DNA from: Chelatococcus sp. HY11
Lineage (GTDB): Bacteria; Pseudomonadota; Alphaproteobacteria; Rhizobiales; Beijerinckiaceae
Direction: 5' to 3'
DNA length: 64,000 bases
Assembly: GCF_018398335.1 (NCBI RefSeq)
Contig: NZ_JAHBRX010000001.1
Span: 4,557,501-4,621,500, forward strand
In this document: positions 8,119 to 19,789 of the stretch, one piece after another
Position numbering within the stretch: the first letter of the stretch is position 1
Layout: the number at the start of each line of letters is the position of its first letter
The notes under the pieces: model-generated
What the model was told of the DNA's origin: nothing
What the model saw: only the letters and a program-made list of their open reading frames with translations
Database searches by the model: none
Position numbers and translations under genes: made by a program

Positions 8119-9651
8119 ATGCGCGACATATTGGAACGACTGGAAGAACGGCGCGAACAGGCGCGGCAGGGGGGAGGCGAGCGCCGGGTGACGGCGCAGC
8201 ATGCCCGTGGCAAGCTCACGGCGCGCGAACGCATCGACCTTCTGCTCGATGAGGGATCCTTCGAGGAATTCGACATGTTCGTCGAACACCGCTCGACGGA
8301 TTTCGGCATGGAGAAGCAGAAGATCCCCGGCGATGGCGTCGTCACCGGCTGGGGCACCATCAACGGGCGCAAGGTCTTCCTTTTTTCCAAGGACTTCACG
8401 GTGTTCGGCGGCTCCCTGTCGGAGGCTCATGCCGCCAAGATCGTCAAGATCCAGGACATGGCCGTGAAAATGCGCTGCCCGATCATCGGCCTGTTCGATG
8501 CCGGCGGCGCCCGCATCCAGGAGGGCGTGGCGGCGCTCGGCGGTTATGGCGAGGTCTTCAAGCGCAACGTGGTGGCCTCCGGCGTCATCCCGCAGATCTC
8601 GGTGATCATGGGCCCCTGCGCGGGTGGCGATGTCTATTCGCCGGCCATGACCGATTTCATCTTCATGGTGCGCGACACCTCCTACATGTTCGTCACCGGT
8701 CCCGAGGTGGTGAAGACGGTCACCAACGAGACGGTGACCTCGGAGGAGCTCGGCGGTGCGAAGGTTCACACGTCGCGCTCGTCGGTTGCCGACGGCGCCT
8801 TCGACAACGACGTCGAGGCGCTGCTGCAGATCCGCAGGTTCATGGATTTCCTGCCCGCCAACAACACCGAGGGCGCGCCGCACTGGCCGAGCCTCGACGA
8901 GCCGGACCGTGTCGAGACCTCGCTCGACACGCTCGTGCCCGACAATCCGAACGTGCCTTACGACATCAAGGAACTGATCCTCAAGGTCGTCGACGAGCGG
9001 GATTTCTTCGAGGTCCAGCAGGCCTTCGCCGGCAATATCGTGGTGGGTTTCGGGCGCATCGAGGGGCGCACGGTCGGCATCGTCGCGAACCAGCCGATGG
9101 TGCTGGCCGGCGTGCTCGATTCCGACGCCTCCCGCAAGGCGGCGCGCTTCGTGCGCTTCTGCGACGCCTTCGAGATCCCGATCGTCACCTTCGTCGATGT
9201 GCCCGGCTTCCTGCCCGGCACGGCGCAGGAATATGGCGGGCTCATCAAGCACGGCGCCAAGCTGCTCTATGCCTATTCGGAAGCCACCGTGCCGCTTGTC
9301 ACGGTGATCACCCGCAAGGCCTTCGGCGGCGCCTATGACGTGATGGCCTCCAAGCATGTCGGCGGCGACGTCAACTATGCCTGGCCGACGGCGCAGATCG
9401 CGGTGATGGGCGCGAAGGGCGCGGTGGAAATCATCTTCCGGCAGGACGCCGGTGACCCGGACGCCATCGCCGCTCACACGAAGGGCTACGAGGAGCGCTT
9501 CATGTCGCCCTTCGTGGCGGCCGAGCGCGGCTATATCGACGAGGTGATCAAGCCGCATTCCACCCGCCGGCGCGTGGCTCGCGCGCTCGCCATGCTCGCC
9601 TCCAAGCGCGCGGAGACGCCCTGGCGGAAGCACGATAATATACCCTTGTGA
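8119..9651 (+). CDS. pccB: Propionyl-CoA carboxylase beta subunit (carboxyltransferase)
   Basis: 510 residues from the ATG at 8119 ([20 protein letters not shown]), the standard length and start of PccB. The frame is open back to 7879, but that part covers the control region and is not PccB-like. N- and C-terminal crotonase-fold carboxyltransferase domains are both present; the acyl-CoA pocket shows [16 protein letters not shown] and the biotin pocket [15 protein letters not shown], with [13 protein letters not shown] near the end. It transfers CO2 from carboxybiotin on PccA to propionyl-CoA, giving (S)-methylmalonyl-CoA. It is the first gene of the operon; pccA starts 10 bases after its stop. 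Confidence 0.96.
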   Translation: MRDILERLEERREQARQGGGERRVTAQHARGKLTARERIDLLLDEGSFEEFDMFVEHRSTDFGMEKQKIPGDGVVTGWGTINGRKVFLFSKDFTVFGGSLSEAHAAKIVKIQDMAVKMRCPIIGLFDAGGARIQEGVAALGGYGEVFKRNVVASGVIPQISVIMGPCAGGDVYSPAMTDFIFMVRDTSYMFVTGPEVVKTVTNETVTSEELGGAKVHTSRSSVADGAFDNDVEALLQIRRFMDFLPANNTEGAPHWPSLDEPDRVETSLDTLVPDNPNVPYDIKELILKVVDERDFFEVQQAFAGNIVVGFGRIEGRTVGIVANQPMVLAGVLDSDASRKAARFVRFCDAFEIPIVTFVDVPGFLPGTAQEYGGLIKHGAKLLYAYSEATVPLVTVITRKAFGGAYDVMASKHVGGDVNYAWPTAQIAVMGAKGAVEIIFRQDAGDPDAIAAHTKGYEERFMSPFVAAERGYIDEVIKPHSTRRRVARALAMLASKRAETPWRKHDNIPL

Positions 9652-9661
9652 GGAAGCGCCG

Positions 9662-11668
9662 GTGTTCTCGAAAATTCTGATCGCCAATCGCGGCGAGATC
9701 GCCTGCCGGATCATCAAGACGGCGCGGCGCATGGGCATCAAGACGGTCGCGGTCTATTCCGACGCCGACCGTGATGCGCTGCATGTGGCCATGGCCGACG
9801 AGGCCGTCGCCATCGGCCCGGCGCCTGCCGCCGAGAGCTATCTCGTGATCGACAAGATCATCGCGGCCTGCAAGCAGACCGGCGCCGAGGCGGTCCATCC
9901 GGGCTATGGCTTCCTCTCCGAGCGGGCAGCCTTTCCCGAGGCGCTCGCAGCCGCCGGGATCGTCTTCATTGGTCCCAACCCGGCGGCGATCGCCGCGATG
10001 GGCGACAAGATCGAATCGAAGAAGGCGGCGGCCGCCGCAAAGGTTTCAACCGTGCCGGGCTATCTCGGCGTGATCGAGAGCCCCGAGCATGCGGTGGCGA
10101 TTGCCGGGGAGATCGGTTTCCCTGTGATGATCAAGGCCTCTGCCGGCGGTGGCGGCAAGGGCATGCGCATCGCCCATTCGGCGGAAGAGGTCGCGGAGGG
10201 CTTCGCGCGCGCCAAATCCGAGGCCGCTTCGTCCTTCGGCGATGACCGCGTCTTCGTGGAGAAGTTCATCACCGACCCGCGCCATGTCGAAATCCAGGTG
10301 CTGGGCGACAAGCACGGCCATGTCATCTATCTCGGCGAGCGTGAATGCTCCATCCAGCGCCGCAACCAGAAGGTGCTGGAGGAGGCGCCGTCGCCGCTGC
10401 TCGATGAAGAGACCCGCCGGGCCATGGGCGAGCAGGCCGTCGCGCTGGCGCAAGCCGTCGGTTACGATTCCGCCGGCACGGTCGAATTCGTCGCCGGCCA
10501 GGATCGCTCCTTCTACTTCCTCGAGATGAACACGCGCTTGCAGGTTGAGCATCCGGTGACGGAACTCGTCACCGGCGTCGATCTCGTCGAGGAGATGATC
10601 CGCGTGGCGGCGGGCGAGCCGCTGCGGATGGCGCAGAAGGACGTGAAGCTCGATGGCTGGGCGATCGAGAGCCGCATCTATGCCGAGGACCCGACGCGCA
10701 ACTTCCTGCCCTCGACGGGCCGGCTCGTCACCTATCGTCCGCCCGCCGAGGGCGTCAGCGATGGCGTGACACTGCGCAACGACACCGGCGTCTACGAGGG
10801 CGGCGAGATCTCGATCTACTACGACCCGATGATCGCCAAGCTGGTGACCCACGCGCCGACCCGCGCCGCGGCCATCGCGGCGCAGGCGACCGCCCTGGAC
10901 GCCTTCGCGATCGAGGGCATCCGGCACAACATCCCGTTCCTGTCGGCGCTGATGCACCATCCGCGTTGGCGGGAGGGGCAGCTCTCCACGGGCTTCATCG
11001 CCGAGGAGTTTCCGGAGGGCTTCAACAATGCGATCCCCGCCGGTGAGACGGCGCTGCGAATCGCGGCGGTGGCGACGGCGATCGACCACGTCTTGAACAC
11101 GCGCAAGCGCCGGATATCAGGGCAGATGCCGACGGCGCGCCCTGTGACCTTCGCGCGCCAGCGCATTGCGCGGGTGGGGGATGAGCGCTTCGTCCTGACG
11201 GTGGATGGCGAGGCGGACAGCACGCTCGCGTTGGTCGCCGAGGACGGGCGTCGTATCTCGGTCGCCTCGTCCTGGCGTCCCGGTGAGCCGGTCTGGCACG
11301 GCGCCATCGATGGCGTGCCGCTCGCCATGCAGGTGATCGCCATCCCCAACGGCGTCAGGCTCGGCCATGCCGGCGCGATCGCCGACGTGCGGGTGGAAAC
11401 GCCGCGCGAGGCGGAGCTCGCGGCGCTGATGCCGGTGAAGGTCGTCGCCGACAGCGGCAAGCAGTTGCTCTGCCCGATGCCGGGCCTCGTCAAGCTCATA
11501 GCGGTCACGGCCGGGCAGGAGGTGCGCGCCGGCGAGACGCTCGCCATCGTCGAGGCGATGAAGATGGAAAACGTGCTGAAGGCCGACCGGGACGGCACGG
11601 TCGCGCAGGTGCTTGCCAAGGAAGGGCAGAGCCTCGCCGTCGATGCCGTCATCCTTGAGTTTGCCTGA
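9662..11668 (+). CDS. pccA: Propionyl-CoA carboxylase alpha subunit (biotin carboxylase plus biotin carrier)
   Basis: 668 residues, starting with GTG (MFSKILIANRGEIACRI). The biotin carboxylase domain fills about 1-450, with the glycine-rich ATP loop SAGGGGKGMRIAHS and EMNTRLQVEHPVTE. A linking region follows, then a biotinyl domain with EAMKMEN, where K634 carries biotin. It carboxylates its own biotin with bicarbonate and ATP and hands the CO2 to PccB in the PCC complex. The family signatures are complete and nothing is broken. The downstream mutase gene begins 18 bases after the stop. Confidence 0.96.
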   Translation: MFSKILIANRGEIACRIIKTARRMGIKTVAVYSDADRDALHVAMADEAVAIGPAPAAESYLVIDKIIAACKQTGAEAVHPGYGFLSERAAFPEALAAAGIVFIGPNPAAIAAMGDKIESKKAAAAAKVSTVPGYLGVIESPEHAVAIAGEIGFPVMIKASAGGGGKGMRIAHSAEEVAEGFARAKSEAASSFGDDRVFVEKFITDPRHVEIQVLGDKHGHVIYLGERECSIQRRNQKVLEEAPSPLLDEETRRAMGEQAVALAQAVGYDSAGTVEFVAGQDRSFYFLEMNTRLQVEHPVTELVTGVDLVEEMIRVAAGEPLRMAQKDVKLDGWAIESRIYAEDPTRNFLPSTGRLVTYRPPAEGVSDGVTLRNDTGVYEGGEISIYYDPMIAKLVTHAPTRAAAIAAQATALDAFAIEGIRHNIPFLSALMHHPRWREGQLSTGFIAEEFPEGFNNAIPAGETALRIAAVATAIDHVLNTRKRRISGQMPTARPVTFARQRIARVGDERFVLTVDGEADSTLALVAEDGRRISVASSWRPGEPVWHGAIDGVPLAMQVIAIPNGVRLGHAGAIADVRVETPREAELAALMPVKVVADSGKQLLCPMPGLVKLIAVTAGQEVRAGETLAIVEAMKMENVLKADRDGTVAQVLAKEGQSLAVDAVILEFA

Positions 11669-11686
11669 GGCACGCGGAGGAAGGTC

Positions 11687-13642
11687 ATGATCGCCCATAG
11701 CGAGCCCGCTCCCGCCTCGGCCGAGGCCCACAATCCGGATCTTCCCGGCCCGAATATTCCTGGGCCCAATATTCCTGGGCCTAATATTCCTGGGCTGGAG
11801 CAGTGGCGTGCGCTGGTGGACAAGGTGCTCAAGGGCGCCGATTTCGAGCGTGTGCTGGTCGGCCGTACGGCGGACGGCATCAGCATCGATCCGCTTTATG
11901 CCAAGGCGAGCGGCGTCCCCCGGGCGTTGAGGGCGGAGGCCGGGCGCTGGGCGGTCTGTCAGCGGCTGGACCATCCCGACGGCGCGGAGGCGAACCGTCT
12001 GGCGCTGGCCGATCTCACGGGCGGTGCCGACGCGCTGACGCTCGTTTGCGAAGGCGCGCGCGCGGCGCGTGGTTTCGGCTTGCCAGTGGCGGCGATTCCG
12101 GCCGCTCTGAACGATGTCCATCTCGACCTGATCCGCCTGCGCGTCGAGCCGCCGCCCTTTGCCGGGCAGGCGGTATCGGCGGCGCTCAGTGCTGTCATCG
12201 CCAGGCGTGGCCTTGATGCCGGCTCGCTCGCCGTCGACTGGGGTATCGACCCCCTCGGGGATATGGCCTCGACCGGGACGGCGCCGAAACCGTGGCCAGA
12301 GCTCGCCGCCGATGCGCCGGTCTTGGTCGGGTCCCTGCGTGCGTCAGGATTCACAGGCGCGGTGCTGCGCGCTGACGGGCGCGTGCATCATGAGGCCGGC
12401 GCCACCGAGGCGCAGGAACTGGCGGCTGTGCTTGCCTCGGCCGTCGCCTATCTGCGCGCGCTGGAGGCAGCGGGCGTGCCGCTGGATCAGGCGCGGCGCG
12501 CCATCAGCTTCACGCTGGTTGCCGATGCCGACGAATTCCTCACGGTGGCCAAGCTGCGCGCGCTGCGGCGTCTCTGGGCCGAGGTGGAGCGCGCCTGCGG
12601 GCTGGCGCCTGAGCCCATCCAGCTGGCGACGGAAACGGCGTGGCGGATGACGACGCGGCACGATCCCTTCGTCAACATGCTGCGCAACACCATGGCCGTC
12701 TTCTCGGCGGCTGTCGGCGGGGCGGATGTCATCACCGTGCTGCCGCATACCGCGCCCCTTGGCCTTGCCGACGAATTCGCCCGACGCATGGCACGCAACA
12801 CCCAGATCATCCTCGCCGAGGAAAGCAATATCTGGCGTGTCGCGGACCCGGCGGCCGGGGCGGGCGGCTTCGAGGCCTTGACGGCCGAACTCTGCGACAA
12901 GACATGGGGCCTGTTCCAGCGCATCGAGGGTGAAGGGGGGCTTGCCGCGATGCTCGCGAGCGGCGCGTGGCAGACGGAGGTGGCCACGGCGCGCGAGGCG
13001 CGCGCCAGGCAGATCGCGCGGCGCAAGCAGCCGCTGACCGGCACGACCGCCTTTCCCAATCTCGATGAGGCGCCGGTCACCGTGCTCATGCCGGCGGTGG
13101 AACTGCAGCCCGTCATCGCAACAGCCTTTCCTCCCATGAAAGCCGCCCGGGTGTCGGAGCCCATCGAGCGGTTGCGTGACCATGCCATGGCGCGCGGCTA
13201 TACGGTGTTCCTCGCGACACTCGGCAAGCCGGCCGATTTCGCGGCGCGCGCGGGTTTCGCGCGGGGTGTCTTCGAGACGGGCGGGCTTCGCACCACGGGC
13301 AGCGAGGGCTTCGCGTCCTACGAGGCGCTCATTGCTGCCTATCGTGCGTCGGGAGCGCATGTCGCCTGCATCTGCTCGTCCGATGATCGCTATGACAGCC
13401 TGGCGGCCGATGCAACGATCGCGGGTGAGACATTGGCCGAGGAAGCGGCCCGCGGTCTCACGGCGGCTGGCTGCGACCTGGTAATGCTCGCCGGTGCCGG
13501 CGGGACGCGTGAGACGGCGCGGCGCGAGGCGGGTGTCCGCGACTTTCTCGTGGCCGGCATGGATGTGGTCGATTTTCTCGACAGGACGATGGCGCTGCTC
13601 GACGCGCAGGACGCGTCATCCGTGACGGAGGGCGGAGAATGA
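11687..13642 (+). CDS. mutA: Methylmalonyl-CoA mutase small (beta) subunit
   Basis: 651 residues. It has the TIM-barrel mutase fold and a degenerate B12-binding-like C-terminal domain that lacks DxHxxG, as expected for the non-catalytic partner. The barrel is recognisable from [35 protein letters not shown] and [19 protein letters not shown]. It pairs with the large subunit encoded next, whose start overlaps by ATGA. The N-terminus is odd: three in-frame 15-base repeats encode a PNIPG-type tandem just before the conserved LEQW block, so the variable leader has been extended by repeat expansion. Confidence 0.93.
   Translation: MIAHSEPAPASAEAHNPDLPGPNIPGPNIPGPNIPGLEQWRALVDKVLKGADFERVLVGRTADGISIDPLYAKASGVPRALRAEAGRWAVCQRLDHPDGAEANRLALADLTGGADALTLVCEGARAARGFGLPVAAIPAALNDVHLDLIRLRVEPPPFAGQAVSAALSAVIARRGLDAGSLAVDWGIDPLGDMASTGTAPKPWPELAADAPVLVGSLRASGFTGAVLRADGRVHHEAGATEAQELAAVLASAVAYLRALEAAGVPLDQARRAISFTLVADADEFLTVAKLRALRRLWAEVERACGLAPEPIQLATETAWRMTTRHDPFVNMLRNTMAVFSAAVGGADVITVLPHTAPLGLADEFARRMARNTQIILAEESNIWRVADPAAGAGGFEALTAELCDKTWGLFQRIEGEGGLAAMLASGAWQTEVATAREARARQIARRKQPLTGTTAFPNLDEAPVTVLMPAVELQPVIATAFPPMKAARVSEPIERLRDHAMARGYTVFLATLGKPADFAARAGFARGVFETGGLRTTGSEGFASYEALIAAYRASGAHVACICSSDDRYDSLAADATIAGETLAEEAARGLTAAGCDLVMLAGAGGTRETARREAGVRDFLVAGMDVVDFLDRTMALLDAQDASSVTEGGE
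11747..11791 (+). repeat. Three tandem 15-bp repeats in the mutA leader
   Basis: Three consecutive units of GGSCCNAATATTCCT type at 11747-11761, 11762-11776 and 11777-11791 differ at only two to three positions. They are in frame and encode a repeated P-N-I-P-G pentapeptide. The AATATT core stands out as AT-rich against the GC-rich gene. Confidence 0.9.
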
Positions 13643-15807
13643 GCCGGATCCCCGATTTCACAACGGTGAAGCCGGCTTTCGCGGCGGCGCCCGATGCCCG
13701 CGTGCCGGGCGACGTCTGGGAGACGCCGGAGGATATCGCCGTCAAGCCCGTCTACGGCGAGACGGACCGGGAAGGGCTTGATTTCGTCGACAGCCTGCCG
13801 GGGATCGTGCCCTTCGTGCGCGGCCCCTATCCCACCATGTATGTCAACCAGCCCTGGACGATCCGGCAATATGCCGGCTTCTCCACGGCCGAGGATTCCA
13901 ACGCCTTCTACCGCCGCAATCTCGCGGCCGGGCAGAAGGGGTTGTCGGTCGCCTTCGATCTCGCCACCCATCGCGGCTATGACAGCGACCATCCGCGCGT
14001 TGCCGGCGACGTCGGCATGGCCGGGGTGGCGATCGATTCGATCTATGACATGCGCACGCTGTTTTCAGGCATCCCGCTCGACAAGATGAGCGTGTCGATG
14101 ACGATGAATGGCGCGGTGCTGCCGATCCTGGCGCTTTATATCGTCGCGGCGGAAGAGCAGGGCGTGTCGCCTGACAAGCTCTCCGGCACCATCCAGAACG
14201 ACATTCTCAAAGAATTCATGGTGCGCAACACCTATATCTACCCGCCGGCCGGGTCGATGCGCATTATCTCCGACATATTCGCCTATACCTCGCAGAATAT
14301 GCCGAAGTTCAATTCCATCTCGATCTCCGGCTATCACATGCAGGAGGCCGGGGCGACGGCGGATCTTGAACTCGCCTATACGCTGGCCGATGGCGTCGAT
14401 TACATCCGCGCCGGGATCGCGGCGGGCCTGCCTGTCGACAGCTTTGCTCCACGCCTGTCGTTCTTCTGGGCGATCGGCATGAACTTCTTCATGGAAGTCG
14501 CCAAGATGCGGGCCGGGCGGCTGTTGTGGTCGCGGCTCGTCAAGCGCTTCAATCCCCGGTCCGACAAGTCGCTGGCGCTCCGCACCCACTGCCAGACCTC
14601 GGGCTGGTCGCTGACGGCGCAGGACGTGTTCAACAACGTGACGCGCACCTGCATCGAGGCGATGGCCGCGACCCAGGGCCATACCCAGTCGCTGCACACC
14701 AATGCGCTCGACGAGGCGCTGGCGCTGCCGACGGATTTCTCCGCGCGTATTGCCCGCAACACCCAGCTCTTCATCCAGCAGGAATCGGGCACGACGCGCA
14801 TCATCGATCCCTGGGGTGGTTCCTATTATGTCGAGCGCCTGACCGCCGATCTCGCCGCCAAGGCGTGGGAGCATATCGAGGAGGTCGAGAAACTTGGCGG
14901 CATGGCGAAAGCCATCGAGGCGGGCATCCCGAAGCTGCGGATCGAGGAGGCGGCCGCCAAGACCCAGGCGCGTATCGATGCTGGCCAGCAGGTCGTCGTC
15001 GGGGTCAACCGCTTCCGTGTCGACAACGAGCCGCCGATCGACGTGCTCAAGGTGGATAATTCCGCCGTCCGCGCCCGCCAGATCGAGAAACTGGAGCGCC
15101 TGAAGGCCGAGCGTGACGCGGGCCGGGTCGCGGCGGCGCTCGCGGCGCTCGCCGAGGCGGCGCGCTCGGGTCAAGGCAACCTCCTCGCGCTCGGCGTGGA
15201 TGCGGCGCGCGAAAAGGCGACGGTGGGCGAGATATCCTCGGCTCTGGAGACAGCCTGGGGCCGCCATAAGGCCGAGGTGAAGATCAATTCCGGCGTCTAC
15301 AAGACGGCGTTTGGCGCCGATGACGACAGGCTCGCCCGCGTCAATCGCCTCGTCCGCGACTTCACGGATGAGGCGGGCAATCCGCCGCGCATTCTCATCG
15401 CCAAGATGGGACAGGATGGGCACGATCGCGGCCAGAAGGTGATCGCGACAGGCTTCGCCGATCTCGGCTTCGACGTGGTGATCGGCCCCTTGTTCGCGAC
15501 GCCGGAGGAGGCCGCCGACCAGGCGATCGATCAGGATGTGCATGTGGTCGGCGTATCGTCGCTCGCCGCCGGACATCTCACGCTGGTGCCGGCGCTCAAA
15601 GCCGAGCTCGACAGGCGCGGCCGCTCCGACATCCTCATCGTCGTCGGCGGCGTCATCCCGCCGCAGGACTATGATGCCCTTTATGATGCGGGCGCCATCG
15701 CCATCTTCCCGCCGGGCACGCCCATCACCGATGCGGCCCTTGCGGTGCTCGACCGGCTGAGCAACCATCTCGGCTATCGCCAGAAGGACCCCGCAGACTA
15801 TCTCTGA
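13639..15807 (+). CDS. mutB: Methylmalonyl-CoA mutase large (alpha, catalytic) subunit
   Basis: 722 residues, standard for MutB/ScpA. The catalytic barrel includes [20 protein letters not shown] and [20 protein letters not shown]. The C-terminal cobalamin domain has [10 protein letters not shown] with D593-x-H595-x2-G598, H595 being the lower axial ligand of cobalt, followed by the SxL and GG parts ([17 protein letters not shown]). It rearranges (R)-methylmalonyl-CoA to succinyl-CoA using adenosylcobalamin. Its ATG overlaps the mutA stop by 4 bases. The corrin it needs is made by the cob operon at 46.9-62.5 kb of the same window. Confidence 0.97.
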   Translation: MSRIPDFTTVKPAFAAAPDARVPGDVWETPEDIAVKPVYGETDREGLDFVDSLPGIVPFVRGPYPTMYVNQPWTIRQYAGFSTAEDSNAFYRRNLAAGQKGLSVAFDLATHRGYDSDHPRVAGDVGMAGVAIDSIYDMRTLFSGIPLDKMSVSMTMNGAVLPILALYIVAAEEQGVSPDKLSGTIQNDILKEFMVRNTYIYPPAGSMRIISDIFAYTSQNMPKFNSISISGYHMQEAGATADLELAYTLADGVDYIRAGIAAGLPVDSFAPRLSFFWAIGMNFFMEVAKMRAGRLLWSRLVKRFNPRSDKSLALRTHCQTSGWSLTAQDVFNNVTRTCIEAMAATQGHTQSLHTNALDEALALPTDFSARIARNTQLFIQQESGTTRIIDPWGGSYYVERLTADLAAKAWEHIEEVEKLGGMAKAIEAGIPKLRIEEAAAKTQARIDAGQQVVVGVNRFRVDNEPPIDVLKVDNSAVRARQIEKLERLKAERDAGRVAAALAALAEAARSGQGNLLALGVDAAREKATVGEISSALETAWGRHKAEVKINSGVYKTAFGADDDRLARVNRLVRDFTDEAGNPPRILIAKMGQDGHDRGQKVIATGFADLGFDVVIGPLFATPEEAADQAIDQDVHVVGVSSLAAGHLTLVPALKAELDRRGRSDILIVVGGVIPPQDYDALYDAGAIAIFPPGTPITDAALAVLDRLSNHLGYRQKDPADYL

Positions 15808-15844
15808 CGGGCGGACGGGTTGTCACGAAAGGCAGGAGATAGCC

Positions 15845-16255
15845 ATGATCGGACGCTTGAACCACGTGGCCATCGCCGTGCCGGATCTCGAAGCAGCGGC
15901 GGCGCTCTATCGCGACAGTCTCGGCGCCAATGTCACGCCGGCGCAGACCTTGCCTGCGCACGGTGTGCGGCTCGTCTTCGTCAACTTGCCCAACACCAAG
16001 ATCGAATTGATGGAACCGCTCGACGAGAGCTCGCCGATCGCGTCCTTTCTGGCCAAGAGCCCGTCAGGCGGGATTCACCATCTCTGCTACGAGGTGGATG
16101 ACATTCTGGCGGCGCGGGACCATCTCGTGGCCACGGGCGCGCGCGTGCTCGGCAGCGGGGAGCCCAAGACCGGCGCCCATGGCCTGCCGGTGCTGTTCCT
16201 GCATCCCAAGGATTTCAACGGCACTCTGATCGAGCTGGAAGAAGCCGCGCCTTAG
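15845..16255 (+). CDS. mce: Methylmalonyl-CoA epimerase
   Basis: 136 residues, a single vicinal-oxygen-chelate unit pair. Metal-ligand positions are visible at H7 (LNHVAIAVPDL), in GIHHLCYEVDDI and in the C-terminal GTLIELEE glutamate. It interconverts (S)- and (R)-methylmalonyl-CoA, the step between PCC and the mutase. AGGAG lies about 8 bases before the ATG. Gene order directly after mutB supports epimerase rather than glyoxalase function. It is the last gene of the pathway; a long inverted repeat follows. Confidence 0.93.
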   Translation: MIGRLNHVAIAVPDLEAAAALYRDSLGANVTPAQTLPAHGVRLVFVNLPNTKIELMEPLDESSPIASFLAKSPSGGIHHLCYEVDDILAARDHLVATGARVLGSGEPKTGAHGLPVLFLHPKDFNGTLIELEEAAP

Positions 16256-16282
16256 CGCGCCGCATTCCGAGAAAATCCGCTG

Positions 16283-16428
16283 GTCATTCCGGGTCTTCGC
16301 GTCAGCGAAGAGCCCGGAACCCATGAACACGAGGGCGCACAAGAAAGCGCGTCGGGCCGGCGTTCCGTTGATTCACCGTGGTGTTCATGGGTTCCGGGCT
16401 CGGGCCTTATGGCGCGCCCCGGAATGAC
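16283..16428. repeat. 146-bp intergenic inverted repeat (GTCATTCCGGG family)
   Basis: The element begins with GTCATTCCGGG (16283-16293) and ends with its exact complement CCCGGAATGAC (16418-16428). Inside, the 20 bases 16311-16330 are the perfect reverse complement of 16381-16400. The two arms enclose about 50 unique bases. It sits in the roughly 400-base gap between mce (stop 16255) and the ABC transporter gene (start 16657) and could act as a transcription terminator or RNA-stabilising fold for the mutase operon. I see no gene in the remainder of the gap. Similar fragments occur at 31059-31091. Confidence 0.85.
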
Positions 16429-16656
16429 GAGGTGGTTCCGTGTGAATCACCATGCTCCAGCGCGCCGCCTCTGGGTAGCCTCGTCCAGCCTTGACGAGGC
16501 AGGTGACAATGTCCTGCATTGTATGCCACATTTGCGTGAGCCCTCGCGGGCTTGCATGAAATCGCTGGCTTCGCTTCAAGGCTGAGGTCTTCAATCAAAA
16601 GAGTTTCGCTTGCCGGAGGGGCACGTGAAGGTATTGAGCGCAAACGGGGTGACGTC

Positions 16657-18525
<1,869 letters not shown>

Positions 18526-18546
18526 TTGTTCAGCTGGACATAGCTC

Positions 18547-18583
18547 AGACCCCGGATCTTCGTTGATCCGGGGTCTTTTCTTT
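18547..18583 (+). terminator. Rho-independent terminator after the ABC ATPase gene
   Basis: A perfect 12-base stem, AGACCCCGGATC (18547-18558) with GATCCGGGGTCT (18565-18576), encloses a 6-base loop and is followed by TTTCTTT. It lies 21 bases after the stop codon. This is the clearest terminator in the window. Confidence 0.92.
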
Positions 18584-18976
18584 GGGGCGTGCGTTGAAAT
18601 GCCCGAGTGGTTTCGGCGGGGGCCTTTTCGATTGCGAGGCCGGGCGGATCACCGGAGGGACGAGAGCATTCCCGACAGAACGGGGTTTGGAAGATACTCT
18701 GTCTCTCTGCCCGCCTTTGATTCCGGACGGGAGACCGCCGCGCGCTACCGTTGGAACTGCTTTTGAGCCTCGCAGTGGTGCGTTTGCCAGAATGGCTGCG
18801 GTCCGCTGCCAGCTTGACGATTGCCGGTGCCGCTGGCAACGATCGATAAATGCTAGTGATTGTGGCTCTCTTGCTGAGAATGTCGCACAGGAGCAGCGGG
18901 CCGATTGGAATGCCGGAAACTCTGCCGTGTTCCGCAAACATGTTGCTGCAGTCGGGTTTACGATGAGGACGACGGA
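18584..18976. other. Gap before the flavin reductase gene, no gene seen
   Basis: About 390 bases between the terminator and the flavin reductase start. Open frames here lack family resemblance and ribosome-binding sites. The promoter of the reductase gene presumably lies in it, but I see no convincing boxes. Confidence 0.5.
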
Positions 18977-19483
18977 ATGAACGATGTAACTGACATGGCA
19001 GAGATCACGGCTGAGTTTCGCTCTGCCATGCGCACATTGGCCGGTGCGGTCTCCGTGCTGACGGTTGGTGAGGGCGACGACCGCAACGGCTTTACCGCCA
19101 CGTCCGTGTCCTCCTTTTCCATGGAACCGCCGCGCGTTACCGCCTTCATCAACAAAAACGCCTCATCCTGGCCGACAATGAGGAAATACCAGGCCTTCGG
19201 CGTCAATATCCTTGCCGAGGGCCAGGAGGAGATCGCGGATCGGTTCGCCGGGCGTCATGGCACGAAAGGCCAGGATCGGTTCGCCGGGGCCACCTGGATC
19301 ACCGCCGCCACCGGCGCTCCCCTACTGGAGGGAGCGTTGGTCGCTATCGATTGCAAGCTCGAAGAGGCGATCGAGCGCCATACCCATGCAATCCTGATCG
19401 GTCAGGTCTGCGCTGTCAGGCTTGCCGGCACCGACGTCGACCCGTTGCTCTACTGGCATGGCCGTTACCGCGCCCTCAAGTGA
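18977..19483 (+). CDS. Flavin reductase family protein (NAD(P)H:flavin oxidoreductase)
   Basis: 168 residues from the ATG at 18977 (MNDVTDMAEITAEFRSAMR); a frame open to 18905 adds an unlikely cysteine-rich leader. The fold of short flavin reductases is visible in AGAVSVLTVG, GFTATSVSSFSMEPP and YWHGRYRAL. Such proteins reduce free FMN or FAD for a two-component monooxygenase (HpaC, RutF and similar). No monooxygenase partner of that kind is adjacent, so the client is unknown. Confidence 0.85.
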   Translation: MNDVTDMAEITAEFRSAMRTLAGAVSVLTVGEGDDRNGFTATSVSSFSMEPPRVTAFINKNASSWPTMRKYQAFGVNILAEGQEEIADRFAGRHGTKGQDRFAGATWITAATGAPLLEGALVAIDCKLEEAIERHTHAILIGQVCAVRLAGTDVDPLLYWHGRYRALK

Positions 19484-19789
19484 GAGCAGCTGACGGGGTG
19501 GGTGTGACGCCGGTCCCGTTTTTCAGCGCGTAAGCTGTTCATCGTGTTCTCGGAAAAGCGTAGCCGGCTTGCTCACAACGCAATGCCGGCTATCATCGTC
19601 CGCTTGTGCCAAAGATCAGCGTTTGCGCATTGATTTTGGACTTTATCGCCTCTTGCCCGAGCCGTTTCCTGTTTTTTAGGATGTGGACGCCTTCAGGTGA
19701 GGTCGATTGGAGTATCGGCATCAGGTGTCAGTGCCGCCTGGACCACATGCCAATAGAACAAGATGCGCTGAGGAAAGCACGGTCCCTCC
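19484..19789. other. Gap before the Na/Pi cotransporter gene, nothing recognised
   Basis: About 305 bases, locally richer in A+T than the coding flanks. I find no gene and no clear terminator or regulator site. Confidence 0.45.

Noticed and set aside
8080-9741. 553-residue open frame antisense to pccB, and similar long antisense frames over pccA, mutA, mutB, cobN and cobW
   Set aside because: They mirror strongly coding genes in GC-rich DNA, show no family motif and are rich in H, R and D as expected from the antisense frame.
15845-16255. Glyoxalase I instead of methylmalonyl-CoA epimerase
   Set aside because: Position directly after mutB and its sequence start fit the epimerase better.
16552-16656. 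Longer start of the ABC ATPase at ATG 16552
   Set aside because: The extra 35 residues are unlike the family; the GTG at 16657 fits the usual N-terminus.
18582-18980. 132-residue open frame before the flavin reductase gene
   Set aside because: No ribosome site, no recognisable domain, and it begins inside the terminator.
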